From contig JAHINZ010000364.1 in the NCBI GenBank assembly GCA_018895795.1, positions 1-8,883 on the forward strand: DNA of 8,883 nt. Reading direction: 5' to 3'. The position numbers were made by a program, and so were the translations under genes. The notes under the pieces are model-generated. The model did no database searches, was not told the origin of the DNA, and worked only from the letters and a program-made list of their open reading frames with translations. This DNA is from Alphaproteobacteria bacterium. GTDB taxonomy: Bacteria > Pseudomonadota > Alphaproteobacteria > Caulobacterales > Caulobacteraceae. This document shows positions 1 through 6,522 of this stretch, piece after piece (the stretch's first letter is position 1; the number at the start of each line of letters is the position of its first letter).

Positions 1-34
1 CGGCTTCGCCGACCCCTCCCCCTTCAGGGGGAGG
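1..34. repeat. REP-like double hairpin at the window edge
   Basis: Two small inverted repeats lie side by side: CGGC-TTC-GCCG at 1-11, and an 8-bp stem CCTCCCCC/GGGGGAGG with loop TTCA at 15-34. Back-to-back GC-rich hairpins of this kind are common as dispersed intergenic repeats in Caulobacter-type genomes (recall, not searched). The element may continue to the left of the window. It lies downstream of sodC and could also help to end transcription there. That it is repeated elsewhere cannot be seen from one copy. Confidence 0.4.
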
Positions 35-39
35 ACGTG

Positions 40-77
40 TCGACAGGGCCCCGCCGCGAACGGCGGGGCCCTGTCGA
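40..77 (-). terminator. 17-bp perfect hairpin just past sodC, possible terminator
   Basis: A perfect inverted repeat pairs 40-56 with 61-77 around the tetraloop CGAA (57-60). It begins 2 nt after the sodC stop codon on the minus strand, where a terminator or mRNA 3'-end stabiliser is expected. The stem is very GC-rich. No T-tract follows on either strand, so it is not a classical intrinsic terminator. It could work as a U-less terminator, as a barrier to 3' exonucleases, or together with the 1-34 hairpins. Confidence 0.5.
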
Positions 78-79
78 GC

Positions 80-616
80 CTATTTCACCACGCCGCAGGC
101 GACCCGCGCGCCGGCCCCGCCGATCGGCTGGGTCATGTAGTCGTCGGGGCTGGCATGGACGACGACGGCCGAGCCGTCGGCGTCCAGCAGGGCGGGGCGG
201 CCGCCGGCGCCGTGCAGCGACACCATCGGCGAGAACAGTTCAGCGGTGACCATGCCGTCCGCGCCGACATAGAGGTTGGGCAGGTCGCCATTGTCATTGC
301 CGTCGGGATTGAGCAGGCCGTGCACGACATTGGCCGCGGTGTGGACGTGGCTGCCGGCCGACTTGAAGTCCGGCGCGCCGCAGTCGCCCTTCTCGTGGAA
401 GTGGGCGCCATGCCAGCCGGGCGTCAGGCCCTTCAGCGCCAAGCGCAGCAGAACGCCGTGCGGCGCCTCGGTCAGGGTGATGGTTCCCGCGTCCTTGCCG
501 TCGCTGGTCTTCATGGCCGCGATCGCGGTCTGGCTGTCGGCCGCCTGGACGGGCAGGGCGCCGAAACCGGCGAGGGATGTGATCACGAAGGCCGTCGCAA
601 CGAGGGGAGAGCGCAT
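80..616 (-). CDS. sodC: Periplasmic Cu/Zn superoxide dismutase
   Basis: The 178-residue product turns superoxide into hydrogen peroxide and oxygen in the periplasm. An N-terminal signal peptide ends near PVQA-A (residues 1-25). Copper ligands are H72 and H74 (GAHFHEKGDC), H90 (bridging) and H154 (VVVHASPDD). Zinc-side residues are H90, H99 and D111 (NGDLPN). C79 and C174 form the usual intrasubunit disulfide, and R171 in ARVACGV matches the active-site arginine. The position of the third zinc histidine (human H80) is D108 here. The ATG start at 616-614 has a good ribosome site, GAAGGA, on the minus strand about 6 nt upstream. The frame stays open far upstream, antisense to gyrA, but the signal peptide and ribosome site fix this start. 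The gene diverges from gyrA. Caulobacter crescentus is known to have a periplasmic Cu/Zn SOD, which fits. The identification is secure. Confidence 0.96.
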   Translation of the reverse strand: MRSPLVATAFVITSLAGFGALPVQAADSQTAIAAMKTSDGKDAGTITLTEAPHGVLLRLALKGLTPGWHGAHFHEKGDCGAPDFKSAGSHVHTAANVVHGLLNPDGNDNGDLPNLYVGADGMVTAELFSPMVSLHGAGGRPALLDADGSAVVVHASPDDYMTQPIGGAGARVACGVVK

Positions 617-739
617 GGGAAATCCTTCAAAAACAATCGGGCGAGGGCCGTTCGCGCCCTGGAAAGGTGGCGCCGACCCCGGGGGGATGCTAACAGTTTT
701 GGACAGTTCCGTGTTCGATTCTGACGGCGAAAAAACCCC
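617..739. promoter_or_regulatory. Divergent control region between sodC and gyrA
   Basis: This 123-bp gap must hold the promoters of both sodC (leftward) and gyrA (rightward). Visible elements are a GANTC site (GATTC, 717-721), 19 bp before the gyrA start, and a direct repeat ACAGTT at 693-698 and 703-708, one helical turn apart. GCTAAC at 689-694 loosely resembles the Caulobacter -10 consensus GCTANAWC. No convincing -35 could be paired with it on either strand, so exact promoters are not called. The hairpin-prone AGGGC/GCCCT at 644-660 lies in the sodC leader. Confidence 0.5.
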
Positions 740-3502
740 TTGAGCGACGATCAAAAGACTACCCCTCCCGAAGGGCCGCGAGGGGATATCGCCCCGATCT
801 TCATCGAGGACGAACTGCGTCGCTCGTATCTCGACTACGCGATGAGCGTGATCGTCAGCCGCGCCCTGCCGGACGCGCGCGACGGCCTCAAGCCCGTTCA
901 CCGCCGCGTGCTGTTTTCGATGCACGAACAAGGCCATACGCCGGATCGCTCCTATGTGAAGTCGGCCCGCGTGGTCGGTGACGTGATGGGTAAATACCAC
1001 CCGCACGGCGACGCCTCGATCTATTTCACCCTGGTTCGGATGACCCAGCCGTTCTCGATGGGTCTGATCCTGATCGACGGCCAGGGCAATTTCGGCTCGG
1101 TCGACGGCGATATGCCCGCCGCCATGCGTTACACCGAATGCCGCATGGCGCCCCCGGCGCTGGCGTTGCTGGCCGATCTGGACAAGGACACGGTCGACTT
1201 CCAGGACAATTATGACGGCAAGGAGCAGGAACCCTCGGTCCTGCCGTCGCGGATTCCCAATCTGCTGGTCAACGGCGCGGGCGGCATCGCCGTCGGCATG
1301 GCCACCAATATCCCGCCGCACAATCTGGGCGAGATCGTCGACGCCTGTCTGGCGATGGTCGACGATCCCGACGTCAGCGTCGAAACCTTGCTGGACCTGG
1401 TGCCCGGCCCTGACTTCCCGACCGGCGGCGAGATCATCGGCCGCAGCGGTCCGCGTCAGGCGCTGATGACCGGGCGCGGCTCGGTGATCATGCGCGGCAT
1501 CGCGTCGGTGGAAGAGATCCGCGCGGGCCGCGAGGCGATCATCGTCACCGCCATCCCCTATCAGGTGAACAAGGCCAATCTGGTCGAGCACATCGCCGAA
1601 CTGGTCCGCGACAAGCGGATCGAGGGCGTCAGCGACATCCGCGACGAGAGCAACCGCGACGGCATGCGCATCGTGGTCGAGCTGAAGCGCGACGCCTCGG
1701 GCGACGTGATCCTCAACCAGCTGTATCGCTTCACGGCCCTGCAGAGCTCGTTCGGCGTCAATATGCTGGCCCTGAACCGCCGTCGGCCCGAGCAGATGGG
1801 CCTGCACCAGCTGGTCAAGATCTTCGTCGACTTCCGCGAAGAGGTCGTGGTCCGGCGGACCAAGTTCGAACTGGGCAAGGCGCGCGATCGCGGCCACGTC
1901 CTGGTCGGCCTGACTATCGCCGTCGCCAATATCGACGAGTTCATCCACATCATCCGCTCGTCCAAGGATCCGGCCGAGGCGCGCGAGCGCCTGGTGGCCA
2001 AGGCCTGGCCGGCCGGCGACATGCTGCCGCTGGTCGAGCTGATCGCCGATCCGCGCACCCTGCAGGAAGACGGCGGTCTGATCCGCCTGACCGACGAGCA
2101 GGCCCGCGCCATCCTGGCCCTGACCCTGTCGCGTTTGACCGGCCTGGGCCGCGAGGAAATCGGCAACGAGGCCACCGCCCTGGCCGAGGCTATTCGCGGC
2201 TATCTCGATTTGCTGTCGGACCGCGCCAACATCATGGCCGTGGTCCGCGAGGAACTGGTCGAGGTGCGCGACAAGTTCGCCGTGCCGCGCCGTTGCCACA
2301 TCGTCGACGGCGACGCCGACGTGGAAGATGAAGACCTGATCGTTCGCGAGGACATGGTCATCACCGTGACCATGGGCGGCTATGTGAAGCGCACGCCGCT
2401 GGCCAATTATCGCACCCAGCACCGGGGCGGCAAAGGCAAGTCGGGCATGGCGACCAAGACCGAGGACGCGGTCACCCGCGTGTTCTCGGCCTCGACCCAC
2501 GCGCCGCTGCTGTTCTTCACCTCGGGCGGCAAGGTCTACAAGCTGAAGGTCTGGCGTCTGCCGCTGGGCGCCGCTAATTCGCGCGGCAAGGCGTTCGTCA
2601 ATCTGCTGCCGATCGAGCCGGGCGAGACCATCACCTCGATCCTGACCCTGCCCGAGGACGAGGCCACCTGGGATCGCCTGGACGTGATGTTCGCCACCCG
2701 TTCGGGCAGCGTGCGCCGCAACAAGCTGTCGGACTTCGTCGATGTCCGCCGCAACGGCAAGATCGCCATGAAGCTCGATGAAGGCGACGGTATTGTCGGG
2801 GTCGGTGTCTGCGGGACCGAGAACGACATCCTGCTGACCACCTCGGTGGGGCGTTGCATCCGATTCTCGGCCGACGAGGTGCGGGTGTTCGCCAGCCGTG
2901 ATTCGACCGGCGTGCGCGGCGTCAAGCTTGCCGAGGGCGACGAAGTGATCTCGATGGCCATCCTGCGCGGCGTCGACGCCACGCCGGCCGAGCGCGCCGC
3001 CTATCTGAAGCACGCGCGCGCCATGCTGCGCGCCGCCGGCGAGGAGGGCGATGACGCCCCGGCGCCGGAGGAGGCCGACGAGGATCTGGACGAAACCAGC
3101 CTGACGCCCGAGCGCATCGCCGAACTGGGCGCGGCCGAGGAGTTCATCCTCACCGTCTCGTCGGAAGGCTTCGGCAAGCGCACCAGCGCCTATGACTATC
3201 GCCGCACGGGCCGGGGGGGGCAGGGGCTGACGGCCCAGGACCTGAGCAAGCGCGGCGGCCGCCTGGCGGCCTCGTTCCCGGTCGACGACAGCGATGAAAT
3301 CCTGTTGGTGACAGACGCCGGACAGTTGATACGGTGCCCCGTCGCGCAAATTCGTGTTGCAGCGCGGAATACTCAAGGCGTAACCGTCTTCCGCACCGCG
3401 AAGGACGAACACGTCGTCAGCGTGGAGCGGCTGGCGGACGCCGGCGGCGACGACAACGATAATGATCAAGGCGACGCAAGCGGGGCGGACGAGACCCTGT
3501 AG
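740..3502 (+). CDS. gyrA: DNA gyrase subunit A
   Basis: The 920-residue protein is the DNA-cutting and rejoining subunit of gyrase, working with GyrB to put negative supercoils into DNA. The catalytic tyrosine is Y131 (AAMRYTE, E. coli Y122). The N-terminal winged-helix/tower core is followed by a C-terminal beta-pinwheel starting around residue 530. The GyrA box is QHRGGKG at 560-566, and a degenerate copy, RRTGRGGQG, lies at 821-829. It starts with TTG at 740: an in-frame stop at 722-724 and the absence of other start codons before the conserved N-terminus leave no alternative. The ribosome site is weak. Two acidic additions stand out, an insert around 768-785 (11 of 18 residues D or E) and a tail at about 897-920. 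In the quinolone-binding region E. coli S83 and D87 are A92 and F96. Eight Gs in a row occur at 3213-3220. coaD follows after 23 bp, probably co-transcribed. Confidence 0.98.
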   Translation: MSDDQKTTPPEGPRGDIAPIFIEDELRRSYLDYAMSVIVSRALPDARDGLKPVHRRVLFSMHEQGHTPDRSYVKSARVVGDVMGKYHPHGDASIYFTLVRMTQPFSMGLILIDGQGNFGSVDGDMPAAMRYTECRMAPPALALLADLDKDTVDFQDNYDGKEQEPSVLPSRIPNLLVNGAGGIAVGMATNIPPHNLGEIVDACLAMVDDPDVSVETLLDLVPGPDFPTGGEIIGRSGPRQALMTGRGSVIMRGIASVEEIRAGREAIIVTAIPYQVNKANLVEHIAELVRDKRIEGVSDIRDESNRDGMRIVVELKRDASGDVILNQLYRFTALQSSFGVNMLALNRRRPEQMGLHQLVKIFVDFREEVVVRRTKFELGKARDRGHVLVGLTIAVANIDEFIHIIRSSKDPAEARERLVAKAWPAGDMLPLVELIADPRTLQEDGGLIRLTDEQARAILALTLSRLTGLGREEIGNEATALAEAIRGYLDLLSDRANIMAVVREELVEVRDKFAVPRRCHIVDGDADVEDEDLIVREDMVITVTMGGYVKRTPLANYRTQHRGGKGKSGMATKTEDAVTRVFSASTHAPLLFFTSGGKVYKLKVWRLPLGAANSRGKAFVNLLPIEPGETITSILTLPEDEATWDRLDVMFATRSGSVRRNKLSDFVDVRRNGKIAMKLDEGDGIVGVGVCGTENDILLTTSVGRCIRFSADEVRVFASRDSTGVRGVKLAEGDEVISMAILRGVDATPAERAAYLKHARAMLRAAGEEGDDAPAPEEADEDLDETSLTPERIAELGAAEEFILTVSSEGFGKRTSAYDYRRTGRGGQGLTAQDLSKRGGRLAASFPVDDSDEILLVTDAGQLIRCPVAQIRVAARNTQGVTVFRTAKDEHVVSVERLADAGGDDNDNDQGDASGADETL

Positions 3503-3525
3503 CCGCCAGTAAAGCAGGGGGTTGC

Positions 3526-4017
3526 ATGAGGGTCGGGCTTTATCCCGGAACGTTTGATCCGGTCACCAACGGCCATCTCGACATCATCGGTCGGGCGGTC
3601 AAGCTGGTCGACAAGCTGGTGATCGGCGTGGCGGTCAATATCGGCAAGGGGCCGCTGTTCACGCTGGAAGAGCGTGTCGCGATTCTCGAGCGGGAAACGG
3701 CGCACCTGTCGTCACTGGCCGTGATCGAGGTCAGACCCTTCAGCACCCTGCTGATGCATTTCGCGCGCGAAGTGGGGGCCCAGATGATCGTGCGCGGCCT
3801 GCGGGCCGTGGCCGACTTCGAGTACGAGTTCCAGATGACGGCCATGAACCAGCAGCTCGATCGCGAGATCGAGACGGTGTTCCTGATGGCCGACCCGCGG
3901 CACCAGGCCATCGCCTCGCGGCTGGTCAAGGAAATCGCGGCCCTGGGCGGCGACATCTCCAAGTTCGTGCCGGCGGCGGTGGGCGAACAGCTGGTGTCCA
4001 AGCTTCACAAGGCCTGA
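3526..4017 (+). CDS. coaD: Phosphopantetheine adenylyltransferase
   Basis: The 163-residue cytoplasmic enzyme joins 4'-phosphopantetheine to AMP from ATP, giving dephospho-CoA, the fourth step of coenzyme A synthesis. It is a nucleotidyltransferase-fold protein of normal family length. The N-terminal YPGTFDPVTNGH carries the T/HxGH signature (T14, H17). K41-G-P-L-F-T-L-E-E-R is the conserved lysine loop, RGLRAVADFEYE (90-101) supplies the phosphate-binding arginines, and IASRLVKEIA (129-138) matches the C-terminal ISSxLVKE motif. The ATG at 3526 has AGCAGGGGG (3513-3521) as a clear ribosome site. The 23-bp gap from gyrA suggests read-through from the gyrA promoter. No terminator is visible after the stop, so transcription may continue into the cyclophilin pair. 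Confidence 0.97.
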   Translation: MRVGLYPGTFDPVTNGHLDIIGRAVKLVDKLVIGVAVNIGKGPLFTLEERVAILERETAHLSSLAVIEVRPFSTLLMHFAREVGAQMIVRGLRAVADFEYEFQMTAMNQQLDREIETVFLMADPRHQAIASRLVKEIAALGGDISKFVPAAVGEQLVSKLHKA

Positions 4018-4128
4018 AACCGGCCGTTTGCCGTGAAGTGGTCGAAATCGTAGGCTTCAACACGGCGGTCTGGTCGCGTGGGGCGGCGTCGTCCCAGGGC
4101 TTGTCCGCTTTTCTATTCGGGGATCTTC

Positions 4129-4959
4129 ATGAAGTTTGCGTATTCCGCCGTCGCCCTGGCGCTGTTGGCGACGACCGCCGCCGCGCAGACCGCGCCGGGC
4201 CCGTCGTCCGACTGGCGCAGGCCCGATCCCCAGAACGTGCTGGTGGTCGAGACCAACAAGGGCCGGATCATCGCCGAACTCAATCCCGAGGTCGCGCCCG
4301 CCCATGTCGAGCGCATCCGCACGCTGGCGCGGGCCGGCTTCTATGACGGCCTGACCTTCTTTCGGGTGGTCGACTCGTTCATGGCCCAGACCGGCGATCC
4401 GCAGAACACCGGCACCGGCGGTTCGGACCAGCCCAACCTCAACGCCGAATTCACCTTCCGCCGCGGCGCAGACCTGCCGTTGGGCGCCCCGGGCAAGGCG
4501 GGGAGCAATGAAACAGGCTTCCTGGGCGCCTTGCCGATGACCAGCCAGCCCGCCGCGCTGGCGGTGATGACCGCCGACCGCAAGGTGGCGACCTGGGGCA
4601 ATTTCTGTCCGGGCGTGCTGGGCATGGCCCGGGCCGGCGACCCCAACAGCGCCAACAGCCAGTTCTTCTTCATGCGCCAGAACTACCCGTCGCTGGACAA
4701 GACCTACACCGCGTTCGGACGCACCCTGTCGGGCCTGGATGTGGTGCGGTCGATCAAGGTCGGCGAGCCCGTGCCCGATCCGCAGGACAAGATGATCAGC
4801 GTCAAGCTGCTGGCGGACTTGCCCGCCGACAAGCGCCCGTCGATCCTGGTCATGGACACCCATGGCGCGGCCTTCGCCGCCCTGGCCGCCAAGCGTCGGG
4901 CCGAGGTCGGTCCCAGCTTCACCAATTGCGACATCGACATTCCGGTGCAGATCAAATGA
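4129..4959 (+). CDS. Exported cyclophilin-type peptidylprolyl isomerase (first of tandem pair)
   Basis: This 276-residue protein should catalyse cis-trans isomerisation of proline peptide bonds in the periplasm. A signal peptide covers about residues 1-19 (AAA before QT). Cyclophilin active-site residues are present in FFRVVDSFMAQTGD (R79, F84, M85, Q87), in SANSQFF (174-180) and in AFG (195-197). The CsA-contact tryptophan and histidine positions appear replaced (S188, Y193), as in many bacterial cyclophilins. Compared with the compact cyclophilin at 5921, 46 extra residues sit between AEF108 and MAR166, and there is an extended C-terminal tail. The mature part has exactly two cysteines, C160 and C267, plausibly a disulfide. 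The ATG at 4129 is chosen because it begins the signal peptide; an upstream GTG at 4078 in frame would bury it. The ribosome site is weak (GGGGAT, 4119-4124). It overlaps the next gene by ATGA. Confidence 0.9.
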   Translation: MKFAYSAVALALLATTAAAQTAPGPSSDWRRPDPQNVLVVETNKGRIIAELNPEVAPAHVERIRTLARAGFYDGLTFFRVVDSFMAQTGDPQNTGTGGSDQPNLNAEFTFRRGADLPLGAPGKAGSNETGFLGALPMTSQPAALAVMTADRKVATWGNFCPGVLGMARAGDPNSANSQFFFMRQNYPSLDKTYTAFGRTLSGLDVVRSIKVGEPVPDPQDKMISVKLLADLPADKRPSILVMDTHGAAFAALAAKRRAEVGPSFTNCDIDIPVQIK

Positions 4960-5816
4960 AACCCGCCTTCGCCGTCGCCCTGGGCCTGAGCCTCGCCATT
5001 CAGGCCGGACCCGCGCTTTGCGCCGCCAAGGCCAAGACGGGCCGGGCCGCTGGACCGACGGCGGCGGACTGGCGGGTTCCCGACCCCGACAACGTGATGG
5101 TGATCGACACCAACAAGGGCCGGCTGATCGTCGAACTGGCCCCCGAGGTCGCGCCGGGCCATGTGGCGCGGCTGCGCGACCTGACCCGCGCCGGCGTCTA
5201 TGACGGCCGCGCCTTCTTCCGGGTCATCGACCGGTTCATGGCCCAGACCGGCGATCCGCTGGACAACGGCGAGGGCTTTTCCGACAAGCCCAATCTGAAG
5301 GCCGAGTTCACCTTCCGGCGCGGGGTCGACAGCGCCTTCACCCCGGCCGCGGCGCCGGCGGGCCTGCAGGTGGGTCTGCTGGGCGCCCTGCCGGTGTTCA
5401 GTCAGCACTGGAGCTGGCATGAGGTCACCGCCGACGGCAAGGTCTCGGCCTGGGGGACCTATTGCCCCGGCGTGGTCGGCATGGCCCGCGATGAGGACAA
5501 CAATTCGGCCAACAGCCAGTTCTTCCTGATGCGTCAGCCCTATCCCTCGCTCGACAAGCGCTACACGGCCTTTGGTCGGGTGATCAGCGGGCTTGAGGTG
5601 GTGCGGGCGATCAAGACCGGCGAACCCGTCGCCGCGCCGCAGGATCGGATGGAAAAGGTTCGCCTGCTGTCGGATATCCCGGCCGCGGAGCGCCCCAAGA
5701 TCCGGATCATCAACACCCAAGGCGCCTGGTTCGCCGGCGAAATCCGGCGGACGCGCGCGGCCAAGGGCGCGGACTTTTCGGTCTGCGATCTGAAGATCCC
5801 GGTCGATATCCGCTAG
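4956..5816 (+). CDS. Exported cyclophilin-type peptidylprolyl isomerase (second of tandem pair)
   Basis: This 286-residue paralogue of the preceding gene is aligned with it at a constant offset of ten residues, with no gap from residue 41 to the end. By hand count it has about 146 of 246 identical positions (59%). The signal peptide covers about residues 1-23; PALC does not fit a lipobox, so a lipoprotein is unlikely. Active-site residues are R89, F94, M95, Q97 (FFRVIDRFMAQTGD) and NSANSQFF (183-190). It carries the same inserted region and the same mature cysteine pair, C170 and C277. Its ATG shares the ATGA (4956-4959) with the stop of the first gene, implying translational coupling. The pair most differs in the insert (residues 121-160), which may set partner preference. 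The exact substrate is unknown. Confidence 0.9.
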   Translation: MKPAFAVALGLSLAIQAGPALCAAKAKTGRAAGPTAADWRVPDPDNVMVIDTNKGRLIVELAPEVAPGHVARLRDLTRAGVYDGRAFFRVIDRFMAQTGDPLDNGEGFSDKPNLKAEFTFRRGVDSAFTPAAAPAGLQVGLLGALPVFSQHWSWHEVTADGKVSAWGTYCPGVVGMARDEDNNSANSQFFLMRQPYPSLDKRYTAFGRVISGLEVVRAIKTGEPVAAPQDRMEKVRLLSDIPAAERPKIRIINTQGAWFAGEIRRTRAAKGADFSVCDLKIPVDIR

Positions 5817-5844
5817 GGCTTTGAACTTTCGGGTCGGCCGACGG

Positions 5845-5874
5845 TTCACAGCGAGGGGAAAAGCGCGCTAGAAG
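5845..5874 (+). promoter_or_regulatory. Possible Caulobacter-type promoter before the third cyclophilin
   Basis: GCTAGAAG at 5867-5874 matches 7 of 8 positions of the Caulobacter housekeeping -10 consensus GCTANAWC. TTCACAG at 5845-5851 matches 5 of 7 positions of TTGACGS, with a 15-bp spacer that is slightly longer than usual. It would give a separate transcript for the cytoplasmic cyclophilin. The -35 part is weak. Confidence 0.35.
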
Positions 5875-5920
5875 CGCCTTCACCACTCGACACCCCATTT
5901 TGCGACATCAAGGGATGACC

Positions 5921-6388
5921 ATGTCGGCCGACCTCGAAAACACCCTGATCCTGACGCTCGAAAGCGGTCCGGTCACGATCCAGATGCGTCCTGACCTGGC
6001 CCCGGGCCACGTTGAGCGCATCAAGGAACTGGTCCGCGAGGGCTTCTATGACGGCGTGGTCTTCCACCGCGTGATCCCGGGCTTCATGGCCCAGGGCGGC
6101 GACCCCAGCGGCACCGGCCGCGGCGGCAGCGACAAGCCCGACATCAAGGCCGAGTTCTCGCAGGAGCCGCACGTGCGCGGCGTGGTCTCGATGGCCCGCA
6201 CGCCCGATCCCAACTCGGCCAACAGCCAGTTCTTCATCGTCTTCGACGAAGCCACCTTCCTCGACGGCCAATATACGGTCTGGGGCCAGGTGAGCGGCGG
6301 CATGGAGCATGTCGACGCCTTGCCCAAGGGCGAGCCGCCGCGCGAGCCGGGCAAGATCGTCAGCGCCAAGATCGCCGCCGACGCCTGA
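5921..6388 (+). CDS. Cytoplasmic cyclophilin-type peptidylprolyl isomerase (PpiB-like)
   Basis: This 155-residue compact cyclophilin has no signal peptide and is therefore probably cytosolic, helping proline isomerisation during folding. Motifs are FHRVIPGFMAQGGD (R50, F55, M56, Q58), NSANSQFF (98-105), FLDGQY (113-118; F in place of the CsA-contact W, Y in place of H) and VWGQV, where most cyclophilins have FG. It lacks the 46-residue insert and the cysteines of the two upstream paralogues; in fact it has no cysteine. The ATG at 5921 is preferred over the ATG at 5915 because AAGGG (5910-5914) is correctly spaced only for the former. It has a candidate promoter of its own and a strong terminator 22 bp after its stop. 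Confidence 0.93.
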   Translation: MSADLENTLILTLESGPVTIQMRPDLAPGHVERIKELVREGFYDGVVFHRVIPGFMAQGGDPSGTGRGGSDKPDIKAEFSQEPHVRGVVSMARTPDPNSANSQFFIVFDEATFLDGQYTVWGQVSGGMEHVDALPKGEPPREPGKIVSAKIAADA

Positions 6389-6410
6389 TCCAGCCTCCGC
6401 TGACTATCAA

Positions 6411-6441
6411 GACGGCCCCGGAGCGATCCGGGGCCGTTTTT
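6411..6441 (+). terminator. Intrinsic terminator after the third cyclophilin
   Basis: A perfect 10-bp stem pairs CGGCCCCGGA (6413-6422) with TCCGGGGCCG (6427-6436) across a GCGA tetraloop and runs straight into TTTTT (6437-6441). The GNRA loop, GC-rich stem and T-tract make a textbook Rho-independent terminator. It separates the housekeeping block from the regulator/membrane operon. Confidence 0.93.
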
Positions 6442-6476
6442 CGTTTGGCATCCGTCCAAGCAGCGGCGGATAGGGG

Positions 6477-6504
6477 TTGACGAAGTTTCATGTGTCAGTA
6501 ATAT
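6477..6504 (+). promoter_or_regulatory. Promoter of the regulator/membrane-protein operon
   Basis: TTGACG (6477-6482) and TAATAT (6499-6504) are separated by 16 bp, close to sigma-70-type consensus and much better than anything else between genes here. Transcription would begin near 6511-6512, leaving a leader of only about 11 nt before the regulator ATG. The -10 box is the spacer of the inverted repeat at 6489-6514. Confidence 0.6.
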
Positions 6505-6514
6505 CTGACACATG
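6489..6514. promoter_or_regulatory. Operator-like perfect inverted repeat
   Basis: CATGTGTCAG (6489-6498) and CTGACACATG (6505-6514) are perfect 10-bp inverted arms around the 6-bp TAATAT. Both arms flank the -10 box, so a dimer bound here would exclude RNA polymerase. The size and position, directly upstream of a winged-helix regulator gene, fit an ArsR-type self-repression site. There is no T-tract, so a terminator reading is unlikely. Confidence 0.65.
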
Positions 6515-6522
6515 AAAAGTGA

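Noticed and set aside
3213..3220. Run of eight Gs in gyrA as a possible phase-variation tract
   Set aside because: Slippage in an essential gene would be lethal, and the run encodes the glycines of the GyrA-box-like segment; the frame is intact on both sides.
620..3469. Very long open minus-strand frame upstream of and in frame with sodC, antisense to gyrA
   Set aside because: It mirrors the codon pattern of gyrA on the other strand in high-GC DNA. The product is low-complexity (rich in A, D, G, H, Q, R, V) with no domain. sodC has its own signal peptide and ribosome site at 616.
4028..4118. Possible promoters between coaD and the first exported cyclophilin (TTGCCG, TTGTCC, CTATTC)
   Set aside because: No pair has acceptable -35/-10 spacing; read-through from gyrA-coaD is as likely.
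4078..4128. Upstream in-frame GTG start for the first exported cyclophilin
   Set aside because: It would place 17 extra residues before a normal signal peptide and has no ribosome site; the ATG at 4129 begins the signal peptide.
4704..5849. Long minus-strand open frame opposite the exported cyclophilins
   Set aside because: Shadow of two convincing cyclophilin genes; no recognisable protein and no ribosome site.
5915..5920. Alternative ATG two codons upstream for the third cyclophilin
   Set aside because: The AAGGG ribosome site touches this ATG with no spacing, whereas it is well placed for the ATG at 5921.
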